DNA of 64,000 nucleotides from Candidatus Poribacteria bacterium (GCA_012270865.1 JAAXHL010000132.1:62001-126000); one strand, 5' to 3'; positions 28,669 to 38,904 are shown, counted from the first letter of the stretch. The notes: a model not told the origin generated them from the sequence alone. Translations and numbers: made by a program.

Positions 28669-29670
28669 TTACCAACCGCCGCGTTCGGCGACAAATTCAT
28701 CAACTTCAGGCATTGTCGGCATAAAGTTAGCACAACCGTGCCGTGTTACAACAATCGCACCCGTCGCATTCCCAAGACGGGCAGACTTTTCCCAACCCCA
28801 ACCGCTGAGGTTACCAAAAATAAAACCGCTCGCGAAGGCATCGCCAGCACCGAGTGTGTTGTACACTTCAACAGGAAATGGTGCCGCATGAATGACCTCA
28901 CCGTTCGCAAGATGGACATCCGCGCCCTCAATACCGCGTTTCACTATCAACGCTTCTGGACCAGCACCTAAAAGCGTTCTAATAGCATTCGCCATATCTC
29001 CTTCAATCGTAGGATTCGAGATTTGGGAGTGTTCAATCGTGAGTTGCGATAAATCCGTAAGTGTCGCCGCCTTGATCTCCTCTTCCGTGCCGATAGCGAT
29101 GTCAATATAACGCAACGCAGATCGGACGACAACACCGAATGCCCGCGGATCATGCCACTGATCTGCTCGGAAATCGAGGTCCAAAAAAACGCGATGACCA
29201 ACAGATCGCGCCTTCTCAGCAGCATAAAGCGTCGCACTACGGCTCGGCTCTTTACTCAAACCGGTACCCGATATCAGCACCGCCCGACTTTCAGCAACAG
29301 GCGCGGCGAGAACATCGTCAATCGTAAGTTCGATATCCGCACAATTGTCACGGTAATAGATAAGTGGAAACCGATCCGGCGGTTCAATACCGAGGACGAC
29401 AGCACTCGTTCGGTGGTTCGGTTTGTACGGGATGAACCGAGTTTCAACGCCTTCGTTCTTCAGAAACTTCAGCAAAAACTCGCCGACAGGGTCCTCACCG
29501 ACAGCCGTCAATAACGCAGCCCGAAGTCCCAATCGCTGAACACCGACACTGATATTTGTAGGACACCCACCGACAAAAGCACCGAAACTCTTGATGTCTG
29601 GAAACGCGGCACCGATGTCGTTCGCATATAAATCTATAGAACTCCGTCCGATGGTAAGAATATCGTACAT
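28669..29670 (-). CDS. iolC: 5-dehydro-2-deoxygluconokinase
   Basis: YDILTIGRSSIDLYANDIGAAFPDIKSFGAFVGGCPTNISVGVQRLGLRAALLTAVGEDPVGEFLLKFL; PfkB NTLGAGDAFASGF. Confidence 0.93.
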   Translation of the reverse strand: MYDILTIGRSSIDLYANDIGAAFPDIKSFGAFVGGCPTNISVGVQRLGLRAALLTAVGEDPVGEFLLKFLKNEGVETRFIPYKPNHRTSAVVLGIEPPDRFPLIYYRDNCADIELTIDDVLAAPVAESRAVLISGTGLSKEPSRSATLYAAEKARSVGHRVFLDLDFRADQWHDPRAFGVVVRSALRYIDIAIGTEEEIKAATLTDLSQLTIEHSQISNPTIEGDMANAIRTLLGAGPEALIVKRGIEGADVHLANGEVIHAAPFPVEVYNTLGAGDAFASGFIFGNLSGWGWEKSARLGNATGAIVVTRHGCANFMPTMPEVDEFVAERGGW

Positions 29671-29672
29671 TT

Positions 29673-30473
29673 TTACTTTGAAACCACGGCGTTTTTGAAC
29701 TTCTGATGCTCCTCAGCGAATTTACGGGTTAAAAGAAACGCATCATTCCCACAGGCAATGAGTTGAACCCCCGAACGCAACCACTGTTCACCGCTCTCAA
29801 AATCGTTGACATAACAGCCTAAAGCGATATTGTGTGTCTGCGTAAGTCTGATAACTTCTTTTATAGCGTCCAAAAGGCGCGGATGATCAAGCTCACCGGA
29901 AATCCCCATAGATGTAGATAAATCATAGGGACCGATGAACACAACATCCAATTCACCCGTACTGAGGATGTCGTTTAGGTTTTCAACGGCTTTAACAGTC
30001 TCAATCTGCCCGATAGTCAGGATTTCTTGATTTGCGTCGCGCACATATCTTCGGGTATCCAGTTTCGTGAAATCGCCATAATCGGTATGTCCGATACCAA
30101 ACGCAACACCGCGATCACCTTCAGGTGCGTATTTCGTCCACATTCTAATCTTTTCGATATCTTCGCAGGATTCAACGCGCGGGATCATCACACCCGTAGC
30201 ACCGGCATCAAGCACGCGGGACACAAAATAGCGTTCAAGTGCCGGAACACGCACAATACACGGAAGATTCGCACCGCGAGCGTCCCGAACAATACGTCCT
30301 ACAGTCTCTATAGAAAACGAACTGTGTTCCAAGTCCGCAATCATAAAGTCGGCACCGGCATTCGCAAGGAGCGTCGCAATCGCCGAACCACCGAACTCAA
30401 GGACAAAAGTCCCAACAAGTACTTCTCCACGTTTTAAAGATGTTTTCACGTTAAACAACCTTTTAACTAACAA
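29673..30473 (-). CDS. HpcH/HpaI aldolase family protein
   Basis: GEVLVGTFVLEFGGSAIATLLANAGADFMIADLEHSSFSIETVGRIVRDARGANLPCIVRVPALERYFVSRVLDAGATGVMIPRVES. Confidence 0.92.
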   Translation of the reverse strand: MLVKRLFNVKTSLKRGEVLVGTFVLEFGGSAIATLLANAGADFMIADLEHSSFSIETVGRIVRDARGANLPCIVRVPALERYFVSRVLDAGATGVMIPRVESCEDIEKIRMWTKYAPEGDRGVAFGIGHTDYGDFTKLDTRRYVRDANQEILTIGQIETVKAVENLNDILSTGELDVVFIGPYDLSTSMGISGELDHPRLLDAIKEVIRLTQTHNIALGCYVNDFESGEQWLRSGVQLIACGNDAFLLTRKFAEEHQKFKNAVVSK

Positions 30474-32397
30474 CCGGAATTTCTGACATCAATTTTTGTG
30501 CTTCACTAACCATTTTCGTCGGGACAGACATCTTCTCGCCAATCGCTAAGATCAGTAGGTAAAAGTCGTAAGCGGTCTGTAGTTCATTATTAAGGTGCGC
30601 ACTCTCAGCAGCGTTGAAATAACAGACAGTCGCCATTCGGTGGCACTCTTCAACCTCGGATAACATATTCGCGTAGCCGTGATTGAAGGCAGCAAGGATA
30701 TAACATTTTCCCGCTTCTTCCCACGAACGCTGGAGTTCAAACTGACGGGCGAGTCGTGTATAGTAGTCGGCACCTTTTTTAGCATTACGCCGCGCCAGAC
30801 GGTGTTTCTCGGCAACTGTGTAAGCGAATCGGGCACGCGTGTAGCAGTTCGCAACAAGCTCTAAATCGTCTTTCCTAAGGAAACCGCCAGCCTGTTTCTG
30901 ATAGAACTTGCCTAACTTATTATACAGTGAGAGCCATTGTCGAGTGCGACCCTGTTGTTCAAAAATCTGGATTTGTTGGAAGATGTGAAGTGCCTCTTCT
31001 TCATGCGGATACTGCACATCACTATGGACCTGATCGAGTAGATATTCCGGTGAGGCTTCCTCAATGAGATGCCGATAACTACCCGCCGCTTTCACCTCGG
31101 GTTGTATCGGCTTTATATCCATCGGTTCCTCCGGCACCAACTTCTGATGCTCAAGCCACGTCCGAAGGTCCATACTCTCACTGTCCGGCAACTTTTGAAT
31201 CAGGGCAACAACTTCTTCAACAGTCGGATTTTCTGAGAGCGGAACATTGATGGTATTAAGTTTCTGAAATAGGCTATCAACAACCTTGGATACACCTTGA
31301 TCATCAATACAGAGGCGATTCGCTTTGTGAAGTTCAGTCAGCGCGTTTGTATAGTTTCGGGTCTCAATGTAGCGGACAGCGAGTGTATAATGCTTTTCGA
31401 CTTGCGCTAACAATCTTTCGCGTTTGGTACCCTCCTCTTTCTGGCGCCGCTGGAAAAACAGGTTTTGGTTTATCCGTTCCGCATCCGAAAGCGACAGACG
31501 GAACGTCTTGCGGTAACGTTCAAGTGCCTCCGCCAACTTCGGACCACTCGAATTCGCACTCGCATCAATTAACTCCGAAGCCTGTTTGATGTATTCATCT
31601 TGTCGGATACGATCCAACTCGTTGTGCATCTCAGTCGCACTTTGGTGCCGTTCTGAAAGTTGCCGATGGAGTGCTTTTTGTAAGAAATTGCGAAGCACTT
31701 CCGGACATCTCTCAATCTCTTCTATCTCGCCAGCCGCTTTCTTTTTATCTATCTCTTTGTTTTCTCCTGAGAACGGGAACCGTCCCGTTACCGCTTGAAA
31801 CAGAATGAGAGCTGTAGAATAGAGGTCCGCGCGGAAATCATAAGAACCATACGTCTGCTCGGGTGCCATGTAACGCCGAGTACCTGCCATCGTTTCCGCG
31901 AATTCTGTCGTTTCACCAAAGATACGGGCGATGCTGAAGTCCGCAACCTTCGCCTGTTTGTCCGTCGTGAGTAAGATATTTTGCGGTTTGATGTCCCGGT
32001 GCATAATCTTATGAGCGTGTGCCGCCTTTAAACCGCCACAGATGTCCAAACCGATATTAAGCGTATCTGTTAGGCTAAGCACGCCTTCCTGCATAAGTTC
32101 ATGAAGGCTCTTACCTTTAACAAACTCCATCACGATCCAGGCAACGTAGTCATCTTCTCCCGGTTCAACGGTATGGATAGAGACAATGTTCGGATGCCCC
32201 CAGATTTTTGACATCGCTTGAAATTCTGTCAACAAAAATTTCATTCGGCTCGAAGGATACGCAGTTTTTGCTAACGCTTTAATCGCAACTTCGCGGTTCG
32301 TCATCTCTTCGCGCGCGCGAAAAACCGAGGAGAAACCTCCCGAATTAAGATATTCCAGCAATCTATATTTGCCTAAGATCAATTGATCAATCTGCAT
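30463..32397 (-). CDS. Serine/threonine protein kinase with long C-terminal helical-repeat region
   Basis: YRLLEYLNSGGFSSVFRAREEMTNREVAIKAL...HRDIKPQNILLTTDKQAKVADFSIARI...GTRRYMAPEQ; C-terminal TPR/SNAP-like repeats. Confidence 0.92.
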   Translation of the reverse strand: MQIDQLILGKYRLLEYLNSGGFSSVFRAREEMTNREVAIKALAKTAYPSSRMKFLLTEFQAMSKIWGHPNIVSIHTVEPGEDDYVAWIVMEFVKGKSLHELMQEGVLSLTDTLNIGLDICGGLKAAHAHKIMHRDIKPQNILLTTDKQAKVADFSIARIFGETTEFAETMAGTRRYMAPEQTYGSYDFRADLYSTALILFQAVTGRFPFSGENKEIDKKKAAGEIEEIERCPEVLRNFLQKALHRQLSERHQSATEMHNELDRIRQDEYIKQASELIDASANSSGPKLAEALERYRKTFRLSLSDAERINQNLFFQRRQKEEGTKRERLLAQVEKHYTLAVRYIETRNYTNALTELHKANRLCIDDQGVSKVVDSLFQKLNTINVPLSENPTVEEVVALIQKLPDSESMDLRTWLEHQKLVPEEPMDIKPIQPEVKAAGSYRHLIEEASPEYLLDQVHSDVQYPHEEEALHIFQQIQIFEQQGRTRQWLSLYNKLGKFYQKQAGGFLRKDDLELVANCYTRARFAYTVAEKHRLARRNAKKGADYYTRLARQFELQRSWEEAGKCYILAAFNHGYANMLSEVEECHRMATVCYFNAAESAHLNNELQTAYDFYLLILAIGEKMSVPTKMVSEAQKLMSEIPVVS

Positions 32398-32504
32398 AAT
32401 GACATCTTAATACGAACAGAATAGAATGAGAAAACACAGTCCCTAACAACCAAATTAGCAAAATTTAGACTAATTGTCAACAGAAAAACTGATTTTCAGT
32501 GGAT

Positions 32505-33185
32505 TTAAGCGGATTTAACGCCTGAACGGGCGCGTTGGACCGCCTCGACCAACTTCTCAGCTCTTTCAGTGAGAAGCGCGAACGCCTTCGCTTCAATCAA
32601 TTGATTATTAACAAGCGCACTCCCAACCCCCAAAGCAGCCGAGCCAGCAGTGATGAACTCGGCAGCGTTGTCAACGTTGATACCGCCTGTCGGAATCAGA
32701 GGCACCTGCGGAAGCGGTGCTTTCACGTCTTTTATATACGCCGGACCAACACCACTCGACGGAAACACCTTCACATAATCCGCACCCATCTCCCATGCCG
32801 CTAAAATCTCTGTCGGTGTAAACGCACCGGGAATAACCACTTTCCCATAACGGTTACAGATTTCAATAACATCCGACTTTGTAACTGGGCTGACGATGAA
32901 CTCCGCACCTGCCAGCATTACGGCGCGGGCTGTTTCCGCATCCAACACCGAACCAGCACCGACGAGAACTGTCCCGCCATACGCCGATGAAACATCATGA
33001 ATCACTTGCAACGCATTCGGGGTTGTCATCGTGACTTCAATGACGTTAACGCCGCCGGCATGGATCGCCGCAGCAGTTTCAATTAACTCGTTCGCACTGT
33101 TCGCACGAATGATAGCGACAATACCACACGCTTCAATTCGCTGCATCTGTTCTAACTTTGTCATGGACACCCTCAAAATTAGCAC
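32505..33185 (-). CDS. KDPG/KHG aldolase (2-dehydro-3-deoxy-phosphogluconate aldolase)
   Basis: ACGIVAIIRANSANELIETAAAIHAGGVNVIEVTMTTPNALQVI...GAEFIVSPVTKSDVIEICNRYGKVVIPGAFTPTEILAAWEMGADYVKVFPSS. Confidence 0.93.
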   Translation of the reverse strand: MLILRVSMTKLEQMQRIEACGIVAIIRANSANELIETAAAIHAGGVNVIEVTMTTPNALQVIHDVSSAYGGTVLVGAGSVLDAETARAVMLAGAEFIVSPVTKSDVIEICNRYGKVVIPGAFTPTEILAAWEMGADYVKVFPSSGVGPAYIKDVKAPLPQVPLIPTGGINVDNAAEFITAGSAALGVGSALVNNQLIEAKAFALLTERAEKLVEAVQRARSGVKSA

Positions 33186-33265
33186 CCTAAAACCTTCAAC
33201 ACGGTGCTTAAGACTAATATACTCAACCTATAAATAGTGTAACGCTAAAAACAATAATATTTTTG

Positions 33266-33294
33266 TTGCGATTCCGCCGCCAATGTGTTATAAT
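33266..33294 (+). promoter_or_regulatory. Sigma70-type promoter for the CNNM gene pair
   Basis: TTGCGA - 17 nt - TATAAT. Confidence 0.5.
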
Positions 33295-33413
33295 TATAAA
33301 ATAGAAATAAAAAGGCAGAATAAGACGCTTAGTTCAAAAAAATCCGTACGAACTCGGTATGACTACTGCAATTTTGGTTTACAAGCAACCGAAAAATTGT
33401 TGTCTAAAAAAGA

Positions 33414-34754
33414 ATGGAAGTTGTTCCACTACTCCCTTATCTGATTAGTTTGACAGGTTTACTTGTCCTCTCAGGCTTTTTCTCCGGCTCCGAAACAGCA
33501 TTATGCGCACTCACGCAAGTCCAAATTGAACGGATCCGCGCTGAAAAAGGTAGGGCTTCTGCTATTATCAATTTCGTGGATAATCCACGTAGATTGTTTA
33601 TCACTGTCCTACTCGGTAACAACCTCGTTAACGTGGCGTTTGCTATCCTTATGCTCTCGTTCATCGAACGAGTACTCCCCGAACAGTATCCTGACTTTGC
33701 CATCGCCTTAGTCATCAACGTATTCCTCATGCTCATCTTCGGTGAGATGACACCAAAGACCTATGCGATTAAGCACGCCGAACTCTTCTCGAAAACAACA
33801 GCACCCCCCTTGTGGATATTTTCTATCGTTATCACCCCATTACGCGGGTTGCTACGTAGAATCATCGACTTCCTTGTTCCGATATTTGGTGGACACCAAT
33901 ACACTACAGAACACCTTACAGCATCAGACCTGATAGGGATTCTCAACACTTACCCCGAGGAAGCACTCCCATCTGACGAACGCGAAATCGTAAGTAATAT
34001 CCTTCAATTGCGCGACATTGAAGCCAAAGAGATTATGGTACCTCGAACTGAAGTCGTCGCCGTCTCTACGTCAAACACCATTCAAGAAACGCTCAAACAG
34101 GCAAAAGCATCAGGGTTCTCACGGATCCCTGTTTATCGTGAACAGATCGATAATATATGCGGTATCTTCTACGTCAAAGACCTCGCACGCTGGCGACACC
34201 CAGAAATTAACGCACTTACGATTGAGGATTTTCTCGAAAAACGGGACCAAACGCCAGACGCATCGACCGACGCACCCCTGATTCGAGAACCGGTTTTAGT
34301 CCTTGAAACCCGAAAAATTGGGACTTTGTTATTACAACTGAAGGATGAAAAAACGAAAACAGCAATCCTCCTTGACGAATACGGCGGCATCTCCGGTATT
34401 GTCACCACCGAAGACATCATTGAACAGGTCGTCGGGGACATCGTTGATGAACACGATAGAGACGCATCACCCCCCGAATACATTCAGCACTCTGAAAAAC
34501 CGCTCGTACTTGAAACTGCCGGACGGATGAGCATCCGAGAACTCAATCAACAATTTGATTTAAAACTCAGTGAAGACGACGTGGACACGATTGGCGGCTA
34601 CGCACTTGGACTCTTCGGACGAATTCCGTCCGTCGGTGAATCCCATGTAGATGAAAACGGTATTGAATTTGAAATTACCGCAACAGAAGGGAACGTCATT
34701 ACAAGTCTGTTGATTAAAGTACCAGATACGCCCGAAACCGAAACGGACGTGTAA
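33414..34754 (+). CDS. CNNM/CorC-type hemolysin family protein (CBS domains), paralogue 1
   Basis: LSGFFSGSETALCALTQVQIERIR...FGEMTPKTYAIKHAELFS...VPRTEVVAVSTSNTIQETLKQAKASGFSRIPVYREQIDNICGIFYVKDL. Confidence 0.93.
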   Translation: MEVVPLLPYLISLTGLLVLSGFFSGSETALCALTQVQIERIRAEKGRASAIINFVDNPRRLFITVLLGNNLVNVAFAILMLSFIERVLPEQYPDFAIALVINVFLMLIFGEMTPKTYAIKHAELFSKTTAPPLWIFSIVITPLRGLLRRIIDFLVPIFGGHQYTTEHLTASDLIGILNTYPEEALPSDEREIVSNILQLRDIEAKEIMVPRTEVVAVSTSNTIQETLKQAKASGFSRIPVYREQIDNICGIFYVKDLARWRHPEINALTIEDFLEKRDQTPDASTDAPLIREPVLVLETRKIGTLLLQLKDEKTKTAILLDEYGGISGIVTTEDIIEQVVGDIVDEHDRDASPPEYIQHSEKPLVLETAGRMSIRELNQQFDLKLSEDDVDTIGGYALGLFGRIPSVGESHVDENGIEFEITATEGNVITSLLIKVPDTPETETDV

Positions 34755-34778
34755 AATCAGACGCCAGATACAAAACAA

Positions 34779-36104
34779 TTGAAAACCATTTTACTATCTA
34801 TCTTTTTAATCGGCGCAAATAGCACTGAGCAAATTCTCGTCTTAAGTTCACTCGTGCTCGCGGTACTCATCTGTCTCGTGCTTTCTGCCTTCTACTCCGG
34901 TTCCGAAACAGCACTTGTGTCTGTTAATAAAATCCGGATCAATCAGCTTGTTGAATCTAACGATGTCAAAGCGAAAATTGTGCACCGCTTGGTTGAATCG
35001 CCGGATAAAATGCTGGCACTCACTTTGGTCGGAACAAATCTTGCCAACATTCTGATTTCACAATTCGGAGACCGGTTAACCGCGAGAATACTTCCAAACG
35101 CCGATAGTCTAGAAACACTGATCGCCATCGTCGGTGTGACCTCTATACTCCTCATCTTCGGCGAGATCCTGCCGAAAACGATCTTTCGCATTAAGGCAGA
35201 CAACCTCGCTTTACGCTACGCCTACCCGCTACGGATTTCCGAGTATATATTAGCACCCCTGATCTTCCTCGTACAAGCCTTGACAAAACTCATTGTTAAA
35301 CTTATGGACAGAGGCGCAGACGGTCCAAGTCCGGATGCACAACGTGAGGAATTAAAGCTACTCGCAACAATGGGTGAACGCACCGGAAACCTACACACCG
35401 ATCAGCGACGGATGATCCATAGCCTACTGAACTTACAGGATCGGACCGTCGCACAGGTCATGGTACCGCTCGTTGATATCGTCGCCATCGAAAAACATAC
35501 CAACCGCGAAGACTTCTTGAAAATCGCCACAGAAGCCGGCTTTTCGAGAATCCCTGTCTACGAAGAGAAAATCTACAATATCGTCGGGATCGTCAACCTC
35601 TTAGATGTTATCTATGATGACACCGAAACAGAAACCGCAACAATTGAACCGTTTATCCGAACAGACTTGCACTTCGTACCTGAATCGAAGAATATTAACG
35701 CGCTCCTCAAAGAGATTCAAAATACGCGACACACGATGGTCTTCGCGGTCGATGAATACGGCGGCACCGTGGGGCTTGTTACGATCGAAGATTTGGTCGA
35801 AGAAATTGTCGGTGAATTCGCCGATGAGCGCGACGGACCCGATCACATCCGTCTCATCGCACCCCATATCCTCGAATGCGACGCAAGAGCAGAAGTCGAT
35901 CTGCTCAAAGAACACTACAGACTCCCAATCCCGGAAGGCGACTATGAGACCGTCGCCGGTTATATTCTCGAGCGGACGGGAACAATACCAAAAAGCGGCA
36001 CTGAACTCAATCTAAACAACACCATCATCACCGTTACGGACGCTGACGAGCGCGCCATCCGTACAGTTCGTATCCGCCGAAGAGTCGGACGTTTCACAAA
36101 TTAA
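34779..36104 (+). CDS. CNNM/CorC-type hemolysin family protein (CBS domains), paralogue 2
   Basis: LSAFYSGSETALVSVNKIRINQLVE...FGEILPKTIFRIKADNLALRYAYPL...FSRIPVYEEKIYNIVGIVNLLDV; TTG start. Confidence 0.93.
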   Translation: MKTILLSIFLIGANSTEQILVLSSLVLAVLICLVLSAFYSGSETALVSVNKIRINQLVESNDVKAKIVHRLVESPDKMLALTLVGTNLANILISQFGDRLTARILPNADSLETLIAIVGVTSILLIFGEILPKTIFRIKADNLALRYAYPLRISEYILAPLIFLVQALTKLIVKLMDRGADGPSPDAQREELKLLATMGERTGNLHTDQRRMIHSLLNLQDRTVAQVMVPLVDIVAIEKHTNREDFLKIATEAGFSRIPVYEEKIYNIVGIVNLLDVIYDDTETETATIEPFIRTDLHFVPESKNINALLKEIQNTRHTMVFAVDEYGGTVGLVTIEDLVEEIVGEFADERDGPDHIRLIAPHILECDARAEVDLLKEHYRLPIPEGDYETVAGYILERTGTIPKSGTELNLNNTIITVTDADERAIRTVRIRRRVGRFTN

Positions 36105-36153
36105 TCACGACCAACGGCGCGGCACCGATACCCCCAACATAATCACAACACGA

Positions 36154-36900
36154 TCAGAGGATACCGAGCGGCGGCATTACCACCACTTCTTCGGTTACCA
36201 TGCCAGACGGTTGCCCACAAATAGAGACAACCGTATCCGCTACATGCTCCGGCTTAAGCATCTGCGCAAAATCGGGGTGCATCGGAACGTCATCCCAAAA
36301 CGGCGTATGCACCGAACCCGGTAGCACCGCAGTAACCCGAATATTCTGCCGACGGACTTCAGTCGCTAAAACCTTTGTCAGTGCCAACGCGCCCGCTTTT
36401 GCTGCACAATAGGCAGCCGAGGCTTCAAACGCAACCTTCGCAGCGACCGAAAGCACGTTAATAATCTGTCCATTCCCCTGTACTAACATAGACGGAAGCG
36501 CATACTTCGCACAGAGATAGACCGCCTTTAAATTGGAATTCAGAACTGTATCCCAGTCATCAGGTGCGAAATCGACAACCGGACCGAAATAGCCGACACC
36601 AGCGTTGTTGACCAAAATATCCACGCGTCCATAAACATCAAGCGTCCGTTCAAAAAGTCGCTGCACAGCGTCTGCGTCAGTGACATCCGTCGGAACAGCC
36701 AGTGCGTCAGCACCGCCTTTCTTCAGACCCGCTGCGACCTGTTCCAGCGTCTCACGTGTCCGTGCAGCAAGCACGACCTTCGCGTCTACCGCTGCGAAAG
36801 CGGTAGCGATCGACTGACCGATCCCCCTTGAGGCACCCGTAATCACAACGACTTTTCCGGCAAGTTCCCCTATCTCATTCGGACGATTGGAAGAAACCAT
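36154..36900 (-). CDS. SDR family oxidoreductase, in apparent operon with folE
   Basis: LAGKVVVITGASRGIGQSIATAFAAVDAKVVLAART...NNAGVGYFGPVVDFAPDDWD...AAYCAAKAGALALTKVLATEVR. Confidence 0.92.
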   Translation of the reverse strand: MVSSNRPNEIGELAGKVVVITGASRGIGQSIATAFAAVDAKVVLAARTRETLEQVAAGLKKGGADALAVPTDVTDADAVQRLFERTLDVYGRVDILVNNAGVGYFGPVVDFAPDDWDTVLNSNLKAVYLCAKYALPSMLVQGNGQIINVLSVAAKVAFEASAAYCAAKAGALALTKVLATEVRRQNIRVTAVLPGSVHTPFWDDVPMHPDFAQMLKPEHVADTVVSICGQPSGMVTEEVVVMPPLGIL

Positions 36901-36942
36901 TTTTACCTCACACTTGAGATTGTCAGACGTTGATTAAATGTA

Positions 36943-37542
36943 TCAAGATATTTGGACGCACCGCAAAAACTCCGCACGTGTTGAGCTATCCTCTCGGAAC
37001 GCGCCACGCATAACATTCGTTGTCATTTTCGGTGCCTGCTTCTCTACACCGCGCGCCATCATACATAGATGTTGACCTTCTATGACGACCGCAACACCTC
37101 GCGGTTCAAGGGCAGTTTCGAGTGCCTCAGCGATCTCGCGGGTCAGACGTTCCTGAACCTGTAACCGCCGAGCAAACATATCCACAATCCGCGGAATCTT
37201 GCTCAAACCTATAATCCGGTTCTGAGGAAGATACCCGACGTGACATTTCCCCCAAAACGGGAGGATATGGTGTTCACAGAGACTGTAAAACTCAATCTCC
37301 TTCACAATCACCATTTCGTCGTAATCTTCGTCAAAGATCGCCCCATTTAATATCTCATCAACAGTTTGATGGTAGCCGCTTGTCAGAAACTCCATCGCTT
37401 TCGCCGCACGGAGAGGTGTTCTCACTAAGCCTTCACGATTCGGATCCTCACCTAAATTTTCAATAATCTTGGTGAAGAGACCCTCTAATTCTGGGTTCGG
37501 AGGCTCCTGTTTAAGTGTCATCGTTTTAAAGTTTGTCTCCAT
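36943..37542 (-). CDS. folE: GTP cyclohydrolase I
   Basis: [26 protein letters not shown]...[61 protein letters not shown]...[18 protein letters not shown]. Confidence 0.96.
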   Translation of the reverse strand: METNFKTMTLKQEPPNPELEGLFTKIIENLGEDPNREGLVRTPLRAAKAMEFLTSGYHQTVDEILNGAIFDEDYDEMVIVKEIEFYSLCEHHILPFWGKCHVGYLPQNRIIGLSKIPRIVDMFARRLQVQERLTREIAEALETALEPRGVAVVIEGQHLCMMARGVEKQAPKMTTNVMRGAFREDSSTRAEFLRCVQIS

Positions 37543-37577
37543 TGTGCTGTGTTTGCCGACTTCCGAGGTAAAACGGA

Positions 37578-38405
37578 TTACGCGCCGTAATAATCAAAGT
37601 GATTTCTCGGTGTTTCTCTCAAGCGGAGACGATGTAAAACCACCGGACGTAAATTCGGTTCTAATACATCCCAAAGCACTTTGACGAAGTTCTCCGAGGT
37701 CGGATTGAGTATCTCAAATTCAGGCGCGTCAATATTCAGATGCTTGTAGTCGAAACGCGCAGACACCTGTTTTTCAACGACGTCATCGAGAAGATTTAAA
37801 CCCGCGACCAGACCCGTCCGCTCATCGACATCACCTTTTACGGTAACCTCAAGGACGTAATTATGCCCATGTCCAGCAGGATTGTTGCACTTCCCGAAGA
37901 CCTCACGGTTCTCATCTTCACTGAGTACGTGGCTATGCAAACGATGTGCCGCGCTGAACTCGTAGACCTTGGTCAGATAAACCATCAATCCTTCCCCATA
38001 ATAGTCGGCAAAATTTGATGTGCTTTCGTAGAGCCGTACCCTATATAGCATCCCATTCGGCAGAGAAGGCAGAAGCCGCTGCCAAATTTCCACGGTGATA
38101 TTCTCACACGTCGGTTGCAGGGACGGATTTTCCGAGAAAACCGGATGTTGACGGTTCAGGTGTTTGTGATCGTAATTCGCAATCACTTCCGTTTTCAACA
38201 ACGCATCCAATGTCACGAGATTAATGACCATACCGTCATCGGTATCGACTTCACCTTTTACCATCACCTCAAGGACGTAGTTATGTCCGTGGCTGTTTGG
38301 GTTCGCGGCGGCACCGAACAAGGCGAAATTCTCCGCGTCGCTCAAGTCAGGAAGCCGATTGTAATGCGATGCCTCAAACGCTGTTTGACGGGTTAAGTAG
38401 TACAT
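37578..38405 (-). CDS. Tandem-fused 6-pyruvoyl-tetrahydropterin synthase / QueD-like protein (two PTPS domains)
   Basis: Domain 1 [16 protein letters not shown]...[14 protein letters not shown]...YDHKHLN...PTCENI...YES; domain 2 [14 protein letters not shown]...[17 protein letters not shown]...FDYKHLN...PTSENF...RET. Confidence 0.93.
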   Translation of the reverse strand: MYYLTRQTAFEASHYNRLPDLSDAENFALFGAAANPNSHGHNYVLEVMVKGEVDTDDGMVINLVTLDALLKTEVIANYDHKHLNRQHPVFSENPSLQPTCENITVEIWQRLLPSLPNGMLYRVRLYESTSNFADYYGEGLMVYLTKVYEFSAAHRLHSHVLSEDENREVFGKCNNPAGHGHNYVLEVTVKGDVDERTGLVAGLNLLDDVVEKQVSARFDYKHLNIDAPEFEILNPTSENFVKVLWDVLEPNLRPVVLHRLRLRETPRNHFDYYGA

Positions 38406-38441
38406 CGGTTTTCGCGTTTTATCTTACAGTATTTAGTTTAA

Positions 38442-38798
38442 CTAACGTGTCGGGACAACTAACTCGCTGTCGATAGATTCATACTGGACTGCCATGACCC
38501 ATTCGCCTGTCCCACGTATCTGGACGTTACACTTTTTCAACCACTCAATGAGAGCCGGACGGTCGCGCGCTTCCCATTCACAGACCAGCCGTCCTGACAA
38601 CGTATCACACAGAACTCGGATATTACGAACATCGTCGTTCTCTTCTTCCTTGAAACGCTTCAACAATCGTGCAACATCTTGGCGCGTCATGCAAGCAATA
38701 GCGTGGGTAGAAACAAATTTAGGCACTTTTAATTTTACCTTGCGGAGGAATAACGGATGCTTCAACTTTGATAGACGTTCCTCATATCCGCTCTCCAT
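38442..38798 (-). CDS. Small DUF4242-like protein (start uncertain)
   Basis: PKFVSTHAIACMTRQDVARLLKRFKEEENDDVRNIRVLCDTLSGRLVCEWEARDRPALIEWLKKCNVQI; the first ~24 codons of the ORF lie in a repeated leader, so a GTG start (VPKFVSTH) is likely. Confidence 0.6.
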   Translation of the reverse strand: MESGYEERLSKLKHPLFLRKVKLKVPKFVSTHAIACMTRQDVARLLKRFKEEENDDVRNIRVLCDTLSGRLVCEWEARDRPALIEWLKKCNVQIRGTGEWVMAVQYESIDSELVVPTR

Positions 38799-38825
38799 TA
38801 CATTACGAACTACAGATTTTGTGAC
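38730..38825 (-). repeat. Repeated 5' leader, copy A
   Basis: Shares ttttaatttt(a)ccttgcgg...caactttga...ccgctctccatt.cattacgaactac with 43123-43216 and 52204-52360. Confidence 0.75.
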
Positions 38826-38904
38826 TATCTCAAGAGGTGCCCTCTGTTAGACGAACACCTCTTAACCGATAACTGAAAACCAAAAACCGACAACCATTCT
38901 TCCT

